Shown piece after piece: positions 1 to 12,043 of a stretch of DNA of 64,000 bases. The position numbers and the translations under genes are program-made. This DNA comes from Liriodendron chinense. Taxonomy: Eukaryota; Streptophyta; Magnoliopsida; Magnoliales; Magnoliaceae. Each line of letters starts with the position of its first letter. The stretch's first letter is position 1. The stretch is taken from positions 4,030,001-4,094,000 of the forward strand of contig PVNU02003892.1 in assembly GCA_003013855.2 (NCBI GenBank), in the 5' to 3' direction. Below the pieces are notes generated by a model. It was not told the origin of the DNA, made no database searches, and saw nothing but the letters and a program-made list of their open reading frames with translations.

Positions 1-82
1 AGTGCTCAATATCTGATAAGCAAGGCTGAAGACACTGCACAAAATTGACAGGCATCAGGTTTAAAGTGCAAATAGCACAGAC

Positions 83-199
83 CTCCGCCACTCTCGGAAT
101 CATTGTCATGGGCTCAAATATAAGAACCGGAAGCGTCACAATTGATGTAACATCTGAACCTATAAATTTCTGCATCATCTTCCAATAGCTATCTTGATC
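83..199 (-). CDS. Isolated exon resembling ORP3-type oxysterol-binding-related protein
   Basis: Read on the minus strand, a 39-codon stretch lies between an acceptor (cttccag before position 199) and a GT after position 83, with phase 0 at both ends. It starts DQDSYWKMMQKFIGSD and contains VTLPVLIFEPMTM, which matches the start of the oxysterol-binding domain of plant ORP3-type proteins (ER-associated lipid transfer proteins). The usual continuation after the MAE-like residues is not seen before the left window edge, so further exons would lie outside. I could not find the expected amino-terminal exon between 200 and 1700, so this may be one exon of a real gene or a stranded pseudogene fragment. 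The donor (GTCTGT) is weak. Confidence 0.55.
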
Positions 200-1740
200 C
201 TGGAAGAGACACAGAGAAGATTCTAAACCAAAAACAACAAACAAAAAGATATTCATCAAAAAAGAAAGAGAAGGATGAAAGAGCAAACATATCAATGTCT
301 CATGAAATTTATGACCAGCAATTATAAAAAGAAATGTGCATCAAACTTGTGTTCCTCAACAAGCATATTTAAAAAAAATAAAAAATCACACACACATACG
401 CACACAAACAAATTCCTAACGCCATCAACATCGTAGCCTTGTACCAACAATTTAGCCTGGCTAAAGAACCTTCTTACAATAAATCCAAATAGCCAGGACA
501 GGGAAATGATAAACATGGGTAGTGCAACCTGATGTAGAGGATTGTTCATGGCTATGAGATGAACCTTTGACTCCTCTAGCTGATTACCAGATATCACTTG
601 TAAAACCCCTCTATTTCTCTTCCAACAAACACCCGAGAACTTCTCCAAAGAAAAAAATATTTCTAATTTCAACAACCAAGAAAATACCCTCACACGTCTA
701 TATATAGGCTTCACAAAAGAAGAAAGAAGAAGAAGAAACTAATGATATGGGAATTACCCAAAACGCCCTCACTTATGTACTACTTTGCTCAAATAGCTTT
801 AGGCGAGGGTATTTTGATCTTTTACTCCTATGAAAAACATATGGATTGATGGCAAGCAGATCACACTCACAGAATGCTGGTTTGTACTGCTGGTTCAGGC
901 CAAGAATTGCATAATACCTATTTTGAAAAATTAAGTACTTCAGGCATTCGCAGAGGCTACTAAGAATTGAATAATTCATCCAACAAAGTGATCGTTTATC
1001 ATTTCATGTAATCCATCTCAAACATCATCAGTTCTAGGTGAAATGGGTTGATCTTCAATGACATTTTGCTGCAACAGTACAGAAACAGATCTCCTGGTGG
1101 TTGAAATTCATTCAGGGTAATTTGAAATTCATCGAACAATATCTACCATAAACATGTATTACTCCTTTGGTCCAATTGTCACCCAAACACTAAAATCAAT
1201 AAAATCTCTTCCTCTAGAAAAATCAGGAGTTCTCACCAAGAAGAAGACTGAGCGCAGCACACATGTGAGCATATTTTCAGTCATCGCACCATGAATATTC
1301 CCTCTCCCAAAAATTAGGATGATCCATTCAGCATGTGGACTACAAGTGTATGTTCAATGTTGCAATTGATCAATTTGAGTTAACTGTCCATTTCTCATCA
1401 TATGCATACAGCCCACTTGATCGATGGACCAGCCAAAATTTTTGGCCCAAGCATCATCATAATAGGGACCACCTAATAAAAGTAATGGATCTCCCACCCC
1501 TGCAAAGAGGCCTAGCAAGGCCCTTTCCTCTATGTCCATTTTTAGCATGAGCTACGATCTGATATGAATAATTACTGTGCGGAGTTATAAATGCAGACAA
1601 TTACACCCACATCTGGAAGTCGGTTAAAGTAGCCTCCATTTGTTCTTCATAGGATTTAGCTTTGGCCCAAGGACCCTTTCTGCTTGACCCTCCTAGATTT
1701 TCGATGCTTTAAGGTCAGGTGTTTCCAAGCCCTCAAGAAC
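200..1740. other. Gene-free stretch, no recognisable coding sequence
   Basis: I looked here for the amino-terminal part of the ORP-like gene and found none. The stretch is AT-rich, with a short CA tract near 390 and a pyrimidine-rich segment. Open frames are short and have no family signature. Confidence 0.5.
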
Positions 1741-1779
1741 TCTAGATCAACCCTAGGTATTAGAAATTCGGATCTAATA

Positions 1780-2380
1780 TCATCGTTAATCTATACGCTT
1801 TGCGAAAGCACGTTTAATGAAGATAGAACAATCGAATAAACAATAACTGACCAAAGCAATCACACAAACACAAAGTATTTAATGTGGAAAGCCCTTACAG
1901 AAAAAACCATGGTACAAAGCGATAGAAATCTACTCCAATCACTCACCTTCTTCGATTACACCACTCACCTTCTTTAATTACAGTCGAAACCCGGATCTCT
2001 CCTTGTGATGCACACTTAGAAAAAACCCTAGTCCGTTGAGAAAATTCCTTCCCAAGCCCTTACAAAAGTCTAGAACCCTCTCACCTTGTAAGACCCTTGC
2101 CTTTAGAGAGAAAATACTTGTATTAACAAGCCCTAATCACAATTAGACTTAAATACTCCCTACCTACGCAAAATCGCATAAACCGTTGGTCGTACTTTCA
2201 ATCGACCGAAATATCAACAGAGACGCTCAGTCAACCGAAACAATCCTTGATCGACCGAAACATCACAACGTGCTTTGGTCGACCCATGAATTTCTCGATC
2301 GATCGAATTGCACCTACAATAGATTAAAGACAGAATCCAAGGCATCCTATACAACATCAGGAAAATGCAATTTGATTAGG
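1780..2380 (-). repeat. Copia-type LTR fragment (TCGACCGA-motif variant)
   Basis: On the minus strand this resembles the LTR at 35224-35921 in order of landmarks: a segment ending in a GTGGAAA-like string, the 'ggtacaaagcgat' string near 1913, and a U3-side region with repeated tcgaccgaaa/tcgatcg motifs (2200-2310). No partner LTR, internal domain or clean target-site duplication was found, so it is a solo or truncated LTR. Confidence 0.5.
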
Positions 2381-2451
2381 GTTATGGTTGGCCGAAGTTT
2401 CTAAGTATGCTATACAATTAGCTGGTATATAATTTTATCGAGTTGCGATTC

Positions 2452-3138
2452 TGTTGAGTATGGAGCCAATCACACTAAGGCATGGTCGGGCGCCTGGACG
2501 ATCAGTGGACTGGGCGCCTGATATTCATGTTTTAGAGACTATGTCTCTGGATTGTTCTGGGAATAGTCGGGCGCCTGGACGATCAGTGGACTGGGCGCCT
2601 GATATTCATGTTTTAGAGACTATGTCTCTGGATTGTTCTGGGAATAGTCGGGCGCCCGATGGTCAAGTGGACGGGCCGCCCGATATTCGGGAATTTTTTC
2701 CCGTTTCTTGTTGGAATGTTTTAACATTGGGCGGGCGCCCGACAGGCCGGGAAGTTAAGTGTGGGGTTTCTTATTTTGTGCTCCATTTTTTGGGTTTTAC
2801 TATAAAAAAAGGTTGTAATATGGGATTAGGCAATGAGATCAGGGTTTTTATACGTCCAAGGTGAGAAAGATGCGAGAAGTTAGCAAAAAGGGCCATCTTT
2901 ATGCATGGGAGCATCGGAGAAGGTAAGTGTATTGCTTGTAACTTTGTCTTCTTCATAGTGGAAGTTTGCACCTATGATTTTTTACCCTTGTTGGGATTTT
3001 TCCACGTAAAATCTGTCTTGTGGATTGTTGGTTTGCTTAGATTCTACTTCTAGATTATATTTTTTCTTATTTATCATTTGTGGGTGAGACCTGAGATTGG
3101 ATCTCGGTTCACCGACGTTGTTGGCGTGCTGTGCAACA
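2452..3138 (+). repeat. 5' LTR with internal 81-bp tandem duplication
   Basis: This copy is 687 bp against 628 bp for its partner. Two apparently identical 81-bp units lie near 2486-2647, followed by a diverged partial third; the 3' LTR has only one. The repeated part is in U3 and holds GGGCGCC-type near-palindromes. Because LTRs are copied from one template at insertion, the extra unit arose afterwards in this LTR or was lost from the other. Confidence 0.9.
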
Positions 3139-3177
3139 ACTAGTATAAGAGCTATTGGTTTAATTTAAGTGGGAGCG

Positions 3178-6100
3178 ATGACGGAAGAATGAAAAACTAG
3201 AATTGAGAAGTTTGATGGTTCAAACTTTGCCTTCTGGAAGATGCAGATGGAGGATTATCTGTATCAGAAGGACCTCTATATTCCTCTAGAAGGAAAAGAG
3301 AATAAACCAGAGAAGATGACAGATGATGAATGGGCTTTAGTGGATCGGAAGGCTTTAGGAATGATCTGACTCTCTTTGTCTAAGAGCGTCGCTTTCAATA
3401 TATCCAAAGTAAAGACCACAAAAGAATTAATGCAATCTTTGGCTATGATGTATGAGAAACCCTTGGCATCTAACAAGGTTCATCTTATGAAATAACTATT
3501 CAATATGAAGATGTCAGATGGTGGGGGCGTGACCGAACATCTAAACAAGTTCAATACAGTCACGAGCCAATTGAAATCCGTTGACATCACTTTTGATGAC
3601 AAGGTTAGGGCGTTATTGATCTTGTCCAGTTTACCAGACAGTTGCGATGGTTTGGTGATTACAGTGAGTAATTCTTCAGGGTCTATAAAGTTGAAATTCG
3701 ATGATGTAGTTGGTCTAATTCTCAGTGAAGAATTTAGAAGGAAGGCATCGGGAGCTTCAGGGGATTTAGGGAATGCTTTAAATATTGAAGGAATATGAAG
3801 ATCTTCAAATAAAGGAGGCAATAAACACGGGCATTCTAAGTCGAGAAATAAGTCCAAGGGACCGAAAGACAAGGACGGGTGTTGGCATTTCGGGAAGAAG
3901 GGGTATATGGAGCGTGATTGCAGGGTGCTTAAGAAACAAGAAGGAAGCTCTCAAGGTGGAAGGATTCAATGAATCTATTTGAGGAGAGTGACATAGAGGC
4001 GTTGATCTTGTCTCTTGATGCGCGAAATGAGTCTTGATTTATACACTCGGGTGCTTCATTTCATGCCACTTCATCGAAAAAAGTTCTTCGTGATTATGTG
4101 TCAGGTGACTTCGGAAGAGTCTACCTGGGTGATGATGAGCCATGTAGTATTGTTGGCATGTGAGACGTTCACTTAAGTTAGAAAGACGGAACAGTCTTAA
4201 AATTGAAGGATGTCAAACATGTATCGAGTTTGAGGCGGAATTTGATCTCAGCGGGGCAGTTGGCCGATACTGGATATGTAACGACATTCACTAGTGATTC
4301 CTGAAAGGTCACAAAAGGTGCCTTGGTGATATCTCGAGGCAAGAAGGAAGTTACTTTATATGTGACTTCCGGATCATACAGTTCACTCGCAGTTGCATCA
4401 ACTGGAGTGAATGGGCAGTTATGGCATCAGTGGTTAGGACATATGAGTGAGAAGGGGATGAAAGTGCCATTGTCAAAAGGGAAGCTACCAGGGTTGAAGT
4501 CTATCGATCTGAAATTCTGCGAGGACTGCGTGTATGACAAGCAGAAAAGAGTAAGCTTCAAGAAGACATGACACATTCCAAAGACGCATCTATTGGAGCT
4601 TATACATACTGATGTGTGGGAACCGGCACTGGTATCATCTCTTAATGGTTCACGTTATTTTGTCTCTTTCATTGATGATGCTAGTAGGAAACTGTAGGTT
4701 TATTTCTTAAAGCACAAGTCTGATATATTTGATGTATTTAAGAAGTGAAAGGTTATGGTAAAAAATGAGATAGGTAAAACTGTAAAGTGTCTCAGATCGG
4801 ATAATGGGGGAGAGTTTGTGATAAGAGGTTTGAGGAGAATTGTGCAGCAAATGGGATTAAACATCAGAAAATGATTCCAGGGACACCGCAGCAGAACGAT
4901 GCGGCTGAGCGCATTAACAAGACTATCCTTGAGTGCGCCAGGAGCATGAGGCTACATGCAGGGTTGCCCAAGACTTTTTGGGCAGATGCTGTGAATATTG
5001 CCGTATATCTAATAAATAAAAGTCATTCAACACCATTGGATGGTGGGATACCAGAAGAAACGTGGATTGGGAAAGAAGTGAACCTTACACATCTAAAAGT
5101 GTTTGGTTGCACTTCGTATGTTCACATTGATGCAGAGTATAGAAACAAGCTGGATGCGAAGTCCAGGTGGTGCATGTTTATAGGCTACGGGCAGAATGAT
5201 TTTGGCTACCGGTTTTGGGACACAGAAAACCGAAAAATCATCAAAAGCAATGATGTAGTCTTCAATGAAAAAGTGATGCATAAATATAGTTTGCAGCAAA
5301 AGTAGAACAAGGCCGGTGAGAAAGAAGTCATAGAGTTCGAAGAGTTACTAGACACATGTGTCACAGTGCCACAGGACGAGCATGCATAGGAGCATGATAT
5401 GGCAGAGCCGGAGACACCAGTTGTGAGGAGGTCTACTCAGGAGAGGAGACCCAAGGTCCGATACTCACCTTCCTTACATTATCTACTACTGACAGACTAA
5501 TGGTGAACTAGAGTATTTTGAAGAAGCATTACAGTTAGATACACGGGTTAAGTGGGAGCAAGCCATAGATGATGAGATGTACTTTCTTGAGTCCAATCGT
5601 ACGTGAGAGCTAGTCACTCTACCTAAGGGTAAGAAAGCTCTTCATAATAAGTGGGTTTACAGATTGAAGGAGAAGCACGATGGTTCGAAGCGATACAAGG
5701 CCAGACTGGTTGTGAAATGTTTCCAATAAAAGGTAGGTATCGACTTCACTGAAATGTTTTCACCAATGGTGAAGATGTCTACGATTCGCATGGTCTTGAG
5801 TATAGTGGGTAAAAAGGATCTACATTTAGAGCAGCTAGATGTTAAGACAACCTTTCTTCATGGACACCTTGAAGAAGAGATATAAATGCATCAGTCGACA
5901 GAATACGTGTCACCAGGAAAGGAGAACAAGGTGTGTAAACTGAAAAAGAGTGTATATGGCCTGAAGCAGGCCCCGAGGCAGTGGTACAAGAAGTTTTACA
6001 GTTTCATATTGGGAAACGGATATAGGAGATGTCATGTAGACCACTGTTGCTACTTGAAGAAGTTTGATACGTCGTAAATCATCTTTATTCTATATGTTGA

Positions 6101-7052
6101 TGATATGCTTGTGATCGGATCAAGCATGAAGGACATCTTAGATTTCAAAAGACAGCTGTCTAGAGAATTTGTCATGAAGGATTTAGGAGCTGCAAAACAA
6201 ATCCTAGGCATAACGATAAAGCATGACAGAAAAAACAAGAAGCTAGTTTTGTCACAGGTAGAGTAGATAGCCAAGGTACTTGATCGATTTAGTATGGGAG
6301 GTGCTATGTCGGTTAGCACTCCATTAGCCAACCACTTCAAGCTTTCTAAGGAGCAAGGTGCGAAGAGGCAGGAAGAACGCGACTACATGGCTAAAGTCCC
6401 ATACGCATTAGCTATAAGGAGCCTCATGTATGCTATGGTGAGCATGAGGCCAGATATTGCTTAAGCAGTGCAAGTTGTTAATAGGTTCATGAACAACCCT
6501 GGGAAAGAACGTTGGGAAGCTGTGAAGTGGATCTTCAGATACCTATTAGGTACTGTGGATGTAGGGCTGTGTTATGGAGGATCGAAAATCAAGCTACAGG
6601 GTTACGTCGACTCAGATTTGGTAGGGGATATTGATAGTAGGAGCACTATAGGGTATGTCTTTACTCTGGGTAGTGCTGCAGTCAGTTGAGTTTCTCAATT
6701 ATAAAAGATAGTATCCATCAGTACAATGGAAGCAGAATATGTTGCAACCACAGAAGCGTGCAAGAAGATGGTGTGCATGCAAGGTTTTATGGAAGAGTTG
6801 GGGAAGAAGCAAGTATATTGCAAGTTGTACAGTGACAGTTAGAGTGCAATACATTTGGCTAAGAATTCAACTTTTCATTTAAGGACCAAGCATATTGACA
6901 TCAGATATCACTTCATACGTTGGTTACTGGAAGATGGATTGATTGCTCTAGAGAAGATTCATACAAGTGAGAACCCTACAGATATGCTGACCAAGGCGGT
7001 CACACAAGAGAAGCTGAAGCTCTGTTCAGCTTTGATTGGTCTTCAAGCTTGA
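3178..7052 (+). pseudogene. Decayed copia gag-pol polyprotein
   Basis: The reading frame can be followed from an ATG at 3178 to the end of RNase H at 7052, but it has many in-frame stops (the first at 3190-3192). Gag (about 3178-3980) resembles Tnt1-type gag. The zinc knuckle near 3880-3921 keeps its first and last cysteines but has lost the second cysteine (Phe) and the histidine (Tyr). The protease signature reads HSGA, not DSGA, at about 4043, so the catalytic Asp is gone. Integrase shows TDVW (4610s), RSDNGG (4795) and AAERIN (4905). Reverse transcriptase shows YVDDML near 6098. The RNase H tail ends in the DMLTKA-type motif near 6983. Many stops fit TGG to TGA/TAG or CAG to TAG changes, as expected from cytosine methylation and deamination. 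Confidence 0.9.
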
Positions 7053-7121
7053 AGACGGAGAGGTGCACTTCGGATGTAGAAGATGAAGGATCGTGTGGTA
7101 ATGTGTCTCCAAGTGGGAGAT

Positions 7122-7749
7122 TGTTGAGTGTGGAGCCAATCACACCAAGGTATGGTCGAGTGTCTGGACGGTCAGTGGACCGGGCGCCCGATGTTCATGT
7201 TTTAGAGACTATGTCTTTGGATTGTTCTGGGATTAGTCAGGCGCCCGACAGTCAAGTGGACCGGGCGCCCGATATTCAGAAATTTTTTCTCGTTTCTCGC
7301 TGGACTGTTTTAACATTGGGCGGGCGCTCGACCAAGCCTGACTGGGTGCCTGACCGGCCGTGAAGTTAAGTGCGGGGTTTCCTATTTTGTGCTCTATTTT
7401 CGGGTTTTACTATAAAAAAAGGGTTGTAATCCGGGATTAGGCAATGAGATTATGGTTTTTATATGTCCAAGGTGAGAAAGAGGCAAGAGGTTAGCAAAAA
7501 GGGCCATCTCTGTGCATGGGAGTATCAGAGAAGGTAAGTGTATTGCTTGTAACTTTGTCTTCTTTATAGTGGAAGTTTGCACCCATGGTTTTTTACTCTT
7601 GTTGAGGTTTTTCCACATAAAATCTGTCTTATAGATTGTTGGTTTGTTTAGATTCTGCTTTTAGATTATATTTCTTCCTGATTATTGTTTGTGGGTGAGA
7701 CCTGAGATTGGATCCTGGTTCACCGGCGTTGATGGCGTGCTGCGCAACA
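7122..7749 (+). repeat. 3' LTR of the 2452-7749 copia element
   Basis: Starts TGTTGAG directly after the purine tract and ends GCAACA before the TSD. It has one copy of the U3 unit that is duplicated in the 5' LTR. Both LTRs carry matching downstream segments such as 'ggtttttccacataaaatc'. Confidence 0.9.
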
Positions 7750-7754
7750 GATTC

Positions 7755-9640
7755 CACCAATTCGATTCATTAATCATTTTTGAGTTGTGTTGGGGGACCT
7801 TTTTCATCCATTCCATTTGGATTTTTAAGGCCTTTTGGATCAACCGGAGATGGTTTTATTGAAATGGTGCACATTTCGAACCTTCAAAAAGTTCAGATGG
7901 TATGGTTAACATCGGATTGATCAGGCATCTGACCTACCAATATGGGGTATGTTAGTTATTTCTAGAACTTGCCAAAAATGCATTCTACTTAACTCTAGTC
8001 TTTTTATGATTCCTAAGTCACAATAGAAATGTTTTTATTGAAGCCTACCTAAATGTAGAAGAGTTGTTTATTTTCATTTTGGGTGAAGTGTCTATACATG
8101 CACGTCATAGTAGGCCTCATCAAAATCAAGAATGGGCGCCCTTTCTTAATGTCTAAGGTCCAACGAATTGGACTATAGTTTATGGTCTACCTAGTAGATA
8201 ACTTCCAACTTGGTTAAGTCCTAGTCACCTCCAATCCACCTAATAGGCTGGCCCCACCATAATGATCACCAGGTGCAAACATTATCCCTATCCACTTATC
8301 AAGTGAGCTACACAATAGAAAATAGTACATAGCCATTGATAAATAGCAAATTAAATACAAGTTCAGTCCACTTGACTATTGGATACGGCTGACCTATTGC
8401 ACAATGTTCCTCATAGTGGGTCTAATCTATTGAACATGTTGGATGTCCCATGCATTTAATGAGTTGGGAACCATCCACTGGATGGACCGGGACCTTTGTT
8501 CTAACCACTTGTCTTAGCAATTTCAAGATTGAAGGCCACTTGATTTTTGAAGAAAATGGCATGATGCAAGAGACCAAAAGTCTTTCAGCCGGGGTCCCTT
8601 TTATAGGATGAACAATATGGAGATCTCTAGGGAAGCTCCAAACCAGATAGATGGGGCCTTATGAAATAGTTGCTGGTGGGGCTCAAGGTGATATTTATGT
8701 GAAACCCACATCAACCATCAGATGTATAATCTTGCTTTAGGCACAGGCCAAAAAATTAAGGTGACTTGTTCTTCTAGTAGGGCGCCACACCAAAGAAGCG
8801 TCCACCTTTACTTTCTATGTGATCTTACTTTAGGTATAGGCCAAAATGTTAAGGTGACTTGTTCTTCTAATAGGCGCCACACCAAAGAAAACAGTTTAGA
8901 AAGAGGTGTCCGCCTTTAGTTTTTGCATGGCCTAAGGTTTAGAAAGAAATGGCTGCCCTTAATTTTCACATGGCCTACTGTGATGATTATATAAAATCCA
9001 CTTAAATCATTAGATGCCACACTATAATATATGATTGGGTCCTAAAATTCAGCCCATTCGTGATTTGAGTAGGGCCACACTAAGAGAAATAGTTTGGAGG
9101 ATACGTGTTGCCTTGTACATTGTTTTCAATCATGTGGTGAACCTAATAACAAATGAGGTTGATTTTTAGCCGCCTAAGATTTAGTGACGCACCTAACAAG
9201 TTGGATTTTATATAATGATCATGGTGGGACCACTCGAGCTGCTGACCATTTGGACTGAACTTGGCCGTTAAGAAAGCTAAAGGAAAAGAAGGTAGTGGAA
9301 TAATAATATTAGAATTAGCTTTTTAAAAAAGGTACCGGAATATAAATTCAATATTAATTATATATTTTTTATTTATAAAATTTTTATTTATTTATTTATT
9401 TAACATTGGCCCTAGAAGTTTAAAATTAGACTTGTAGTTAGGTGGCCCTGTTTACATGTGTTTACCACCGGGGAAATGAAAACAAACAGCCCTAGAAGTT
9501 GAAAATTAAAGTTGCAGTTACATCACATTTCTCTTTTCAAACGGTAGCCATCGAGGAGTGCGACGTGCCAGGTTCGCGGTAGGTTACGTTTGCTTTCCGA
9601 GCATGAGGGTTGAACTTTCCTAAGATCCACGACGTATGCT
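7755..9640. other. Intergenic DNA without recognisable genes
   Basis: No coding signature or LTR is visible. The only clear structure is the tandem duplication at 8728-8912. An AT-rich patch with TTTA repeats lies at 9350-9400. Confidence 0.5.
8728..8912. repeat. Tandem duplication, about 93 bp x 2
   Basis: The segment starting 'cttgctttaggcacaggcc' recurs 93 bp later as 'cttactttaggtataggcc'; both copies run into 'ggtgacttgttcttcta' and 'gcgccacaccaaagaa'. They differ at several positions, so the duplication is not recent. Confidence 0.8.
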
Positions 9641-9947
9641 ATCTCATTTCCCTGTATAACCCAAAAATCTGATCATCCAATCCTCAGGTGGGCCATATCA
9701 TAGGAAACGGTTGAGATGGGATGCCCACCATTATTTTTGTACACGGCCCGCCATCCAATCCATTCATCGAGTTGCCTCAACATAAAGAAAGAATTATCCA
9801 AAAGCTAGCCAAAGTATTTGGAAACATTGGTGGGCCATATCGTGTGAATTTAGAGGTTTATCAGTGGGCCACCTAAGAGTTGAATCAGCCTGATTCTTAG
9901 GAAAACGGCAAACACCTGATGGATGGGGTGGATTTGGTCGTAGATAT

Positions 9948-10473
9948 AGGTGGTGTTGCCCAACACCATCCCTAGTAGTGGTGTGTTGATGTGTTTGGCG
10001 CTGTGGGACCCATCACAATACATGTGTTTTACGTCGACGTCCATCTGTTTTTACAGCTCACTTCACTTATTTTACTACATGAACCTAAAAATGAAGCAGA
10101 TTCGAAGCTCAAGTGTACAACACCACCGGGGAATATGATGAAACCTTTTTAGGGCCCACCATAATGTTTATTTGTCATTCAACCTGTTAATAATGTCACA
10201 GAGACTTGGATGAAGGGAAAACACAAATATCAGCTTGATCCAAAACTCTTGCTGACACTAGAAGTTTTTAATGGTGGGTGTTCAATCACCACTTTTTCCT
10301 GTGGTGTGGTCCACGTGAGATTTGAATCTATTTCATTTTTGGGTTGATGCCCTAAAATGAAGTAAGAAAACTGATTGACAGCGTGGATATAAAACGTATA
10401 CATCACGTTGGTCCGTACAACGCCCAAACACATCGACGCACCACCGCTGGGGTGGTGTTGGCAACACACCTGA
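9948..10473. mobile_element. Palindromic (fold-back) element of the GGGCCCAC family
   Basis: The left end reads GGTGTTGCCCAACACCA and the right end, reversed, carries a matching GTTGCCAACACCA string. The inverted similarity continues for about 90 bp through the 'gatgtgtttgg' and 'atgtgttttacgtcgacgtcc' segments. The centre has the family landmarks 'aatgtttattt' and 'cttgatccaaaactctt'. There is no coding capacity. Confidence 0.75.
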
Positions 10474-10884
10474 TCCGCGTCCGGTGGATTTTTGCACCTT
10501 CGAAGTACACAAGCATTTTCCTATTAGAACTCGCACACGTGGCAATCTGGCATTTCTTTGCGAGATAAACTCGCTTCTCTCAGTTCCCACCGTCGATCCA
10601 GGATTATACTACCATCTAAGGGGCTATACACCCAAATCCAATGTGGACCATTTTCAAGTTTTTTCAACCGTTTATTTCCTTTGTCCACATTTGCAGCATT
10701 AATAAGATTAGGCCTATATTTTTTGAGAAAAGGTTCATCTGATACAACATGGAACGTCTGATGAGCAGCTTGGATCTCTCTAATATCATACTAGCTGACA
10801 AGTGTGAGAAGTGTACACGCTCTAGTTCAGGATCATGCATGGCTCCCTGAAGTTTCACTGAAACTGGAGGCGGGATAAATCGAA

Positions 10885-11400
10885 AAGGGACGCGAGTTTC
10901 CTGCAAAAGCCTTTCCCACGAAGTTCCTTGTGCTGGAATGCTAGGCGGGGCCCACCGTGATGTTTGTGAGAAATCCACCCCGTAAATCCATTTTTTGAGT
11001 TCAATTTAGGGCACGAGACAAATAATGAGGTGGATCCAAAACTCCAGTGTGCCATACGAGAGGTAACAGTGGGTATTTAGTGATCACCGTTGAAACATTC
11101 ATGCGGTCACAAAAGTTTCGTATCAGGCTAATTTTTTTTGTGATTCCACTTCATTCCAGTGGGAATGACCTTATAAACAGTTTGGATGGTATATAAACAT
11201 CAAGGTGGAGTCCAGAAAGTTTTCAATGGTAGAAAACGCTTTCCTCAATTTTTCCTCCCGTATGGCCCACTGAATCTTTGGTCTAAGTACTCTAAAATGA
11301 ACTAAAAAACGAATGTACCGGGTGGATTTCTCACAAACATTACTGTGGCCCACCTAGTATCCCAGTGCAGGAACTTCTTACAGGAAACCCGCGTCCATCC
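10885..11400. mobile_element. Palindromic element, GCGNGTTTCCTG-end subfamily
   Basis: Left arm: 'acgcgagtttcctgcaaaagc', then 'ttccttgtgctgg', then 'ggggcccaccgtgatgtttg'. The right arm is the inverse: 'actgtggcccacctag', 'cagtgcaggaacttctt', 'acaggaaacccgcgtcc'. Arms are more than 100 bp. The same subfamily recurs at 53708-54656. Confidence 0.8.
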
Positions 11401-11449
11401 AAAAGGAAATCAACTGAAAAGAAAAGGGAGTCAACCGGGTTACAGCCGG

Positions 11450-11885
11450 TGTTCCCCTTACCGTGTGGGACCCACTTTGATGATTTTTTTTTTTTTTTTT
11501 TTTATATCCATTACATCTGTTTTTCAGATCATTTTAGGTCGGTGTGCCAAAAATTAACCAGGCTCAAATCTCAAGTGGACGTTAAACACTTGAAAAATAG
11601 TGAATGACAATTTAAAGTTTTTTATAGACCAGAAAAGTTTTGGATGAGCTCATATTTATATTTTTCCTTCATCTGGGATATTTTTGACCCTAGGTTGGAT
11701 GGAAAATGAACTTTAAGGATGTGCTTGGAGTGAGCCCTGATGGGCTTTTAATGGTAGTTGCTGATTTGGAACTACTTAATTTTTGAGACTACATCCTAAG
11801 ATAAGCTGAAAAATAAAAAAAAGATGAACAATGTAGATACACAACATATCATCAAAGTGGGCCCTGTGTTACCCTGGTAATACCT
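11450..11885. mobile_element. Palindromic element of the GGGCCCAC family with T-run
   Basis: The left arm 'gtgtgggacccactttgatg' is inverted at the right end as 'catcaaagtgggccctgtg'. A pure T tract near 11486-11503 interrupts the left arm. Confidence 0.7.
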
Positions 11886-12043
11886 AATCCTCTCTTTAAG
11901 GGCATGCTTGGATGCCCCAAATAAGTTACTTTTCTACTGACAGAAGTAAATAACTTATTTCAAATAAGTAAGTTTGGTTTATGATAATTAATAATAAACT
12001 TTTTTTTTTTTAACCTAAAAGTACATAATCGCTTACACCTAAT

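Larger units (their letters stand above)
2452..7749 (+). mobile_element. Complete Ty1-copia element (Tnt1-like), inactive
   Basis: Two direct LTRs starting TGTTGAG and ending GCAACA bound the element. Flanking sequence is a perfect 5-bp duplication, GATTC, at 2447-2451 and 7750-7754. Just inside the 5' LTR is 'tagtataagagc', a mutated primer site of the tRNA-iMet type (TGGTATCAGAGC). A purine tract, AAGTGGGAGA, ends at 7120 beside the 3' LTR. The internal region carries gag, protease, integrase, reverse transcriptase and RNase H in copia order, all broken by stops. The perfect TSD shows the insertion is complete; the stops show it is old and not autonomous. Confidence 0.95.

Noticed and set aside
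2454..2864. A 136-codon open frame in the 5' LTR with a repeated peptide
   Set aside because: The frame arises from the 81-bp LTR duplication, and the partner LTR does not keep it.
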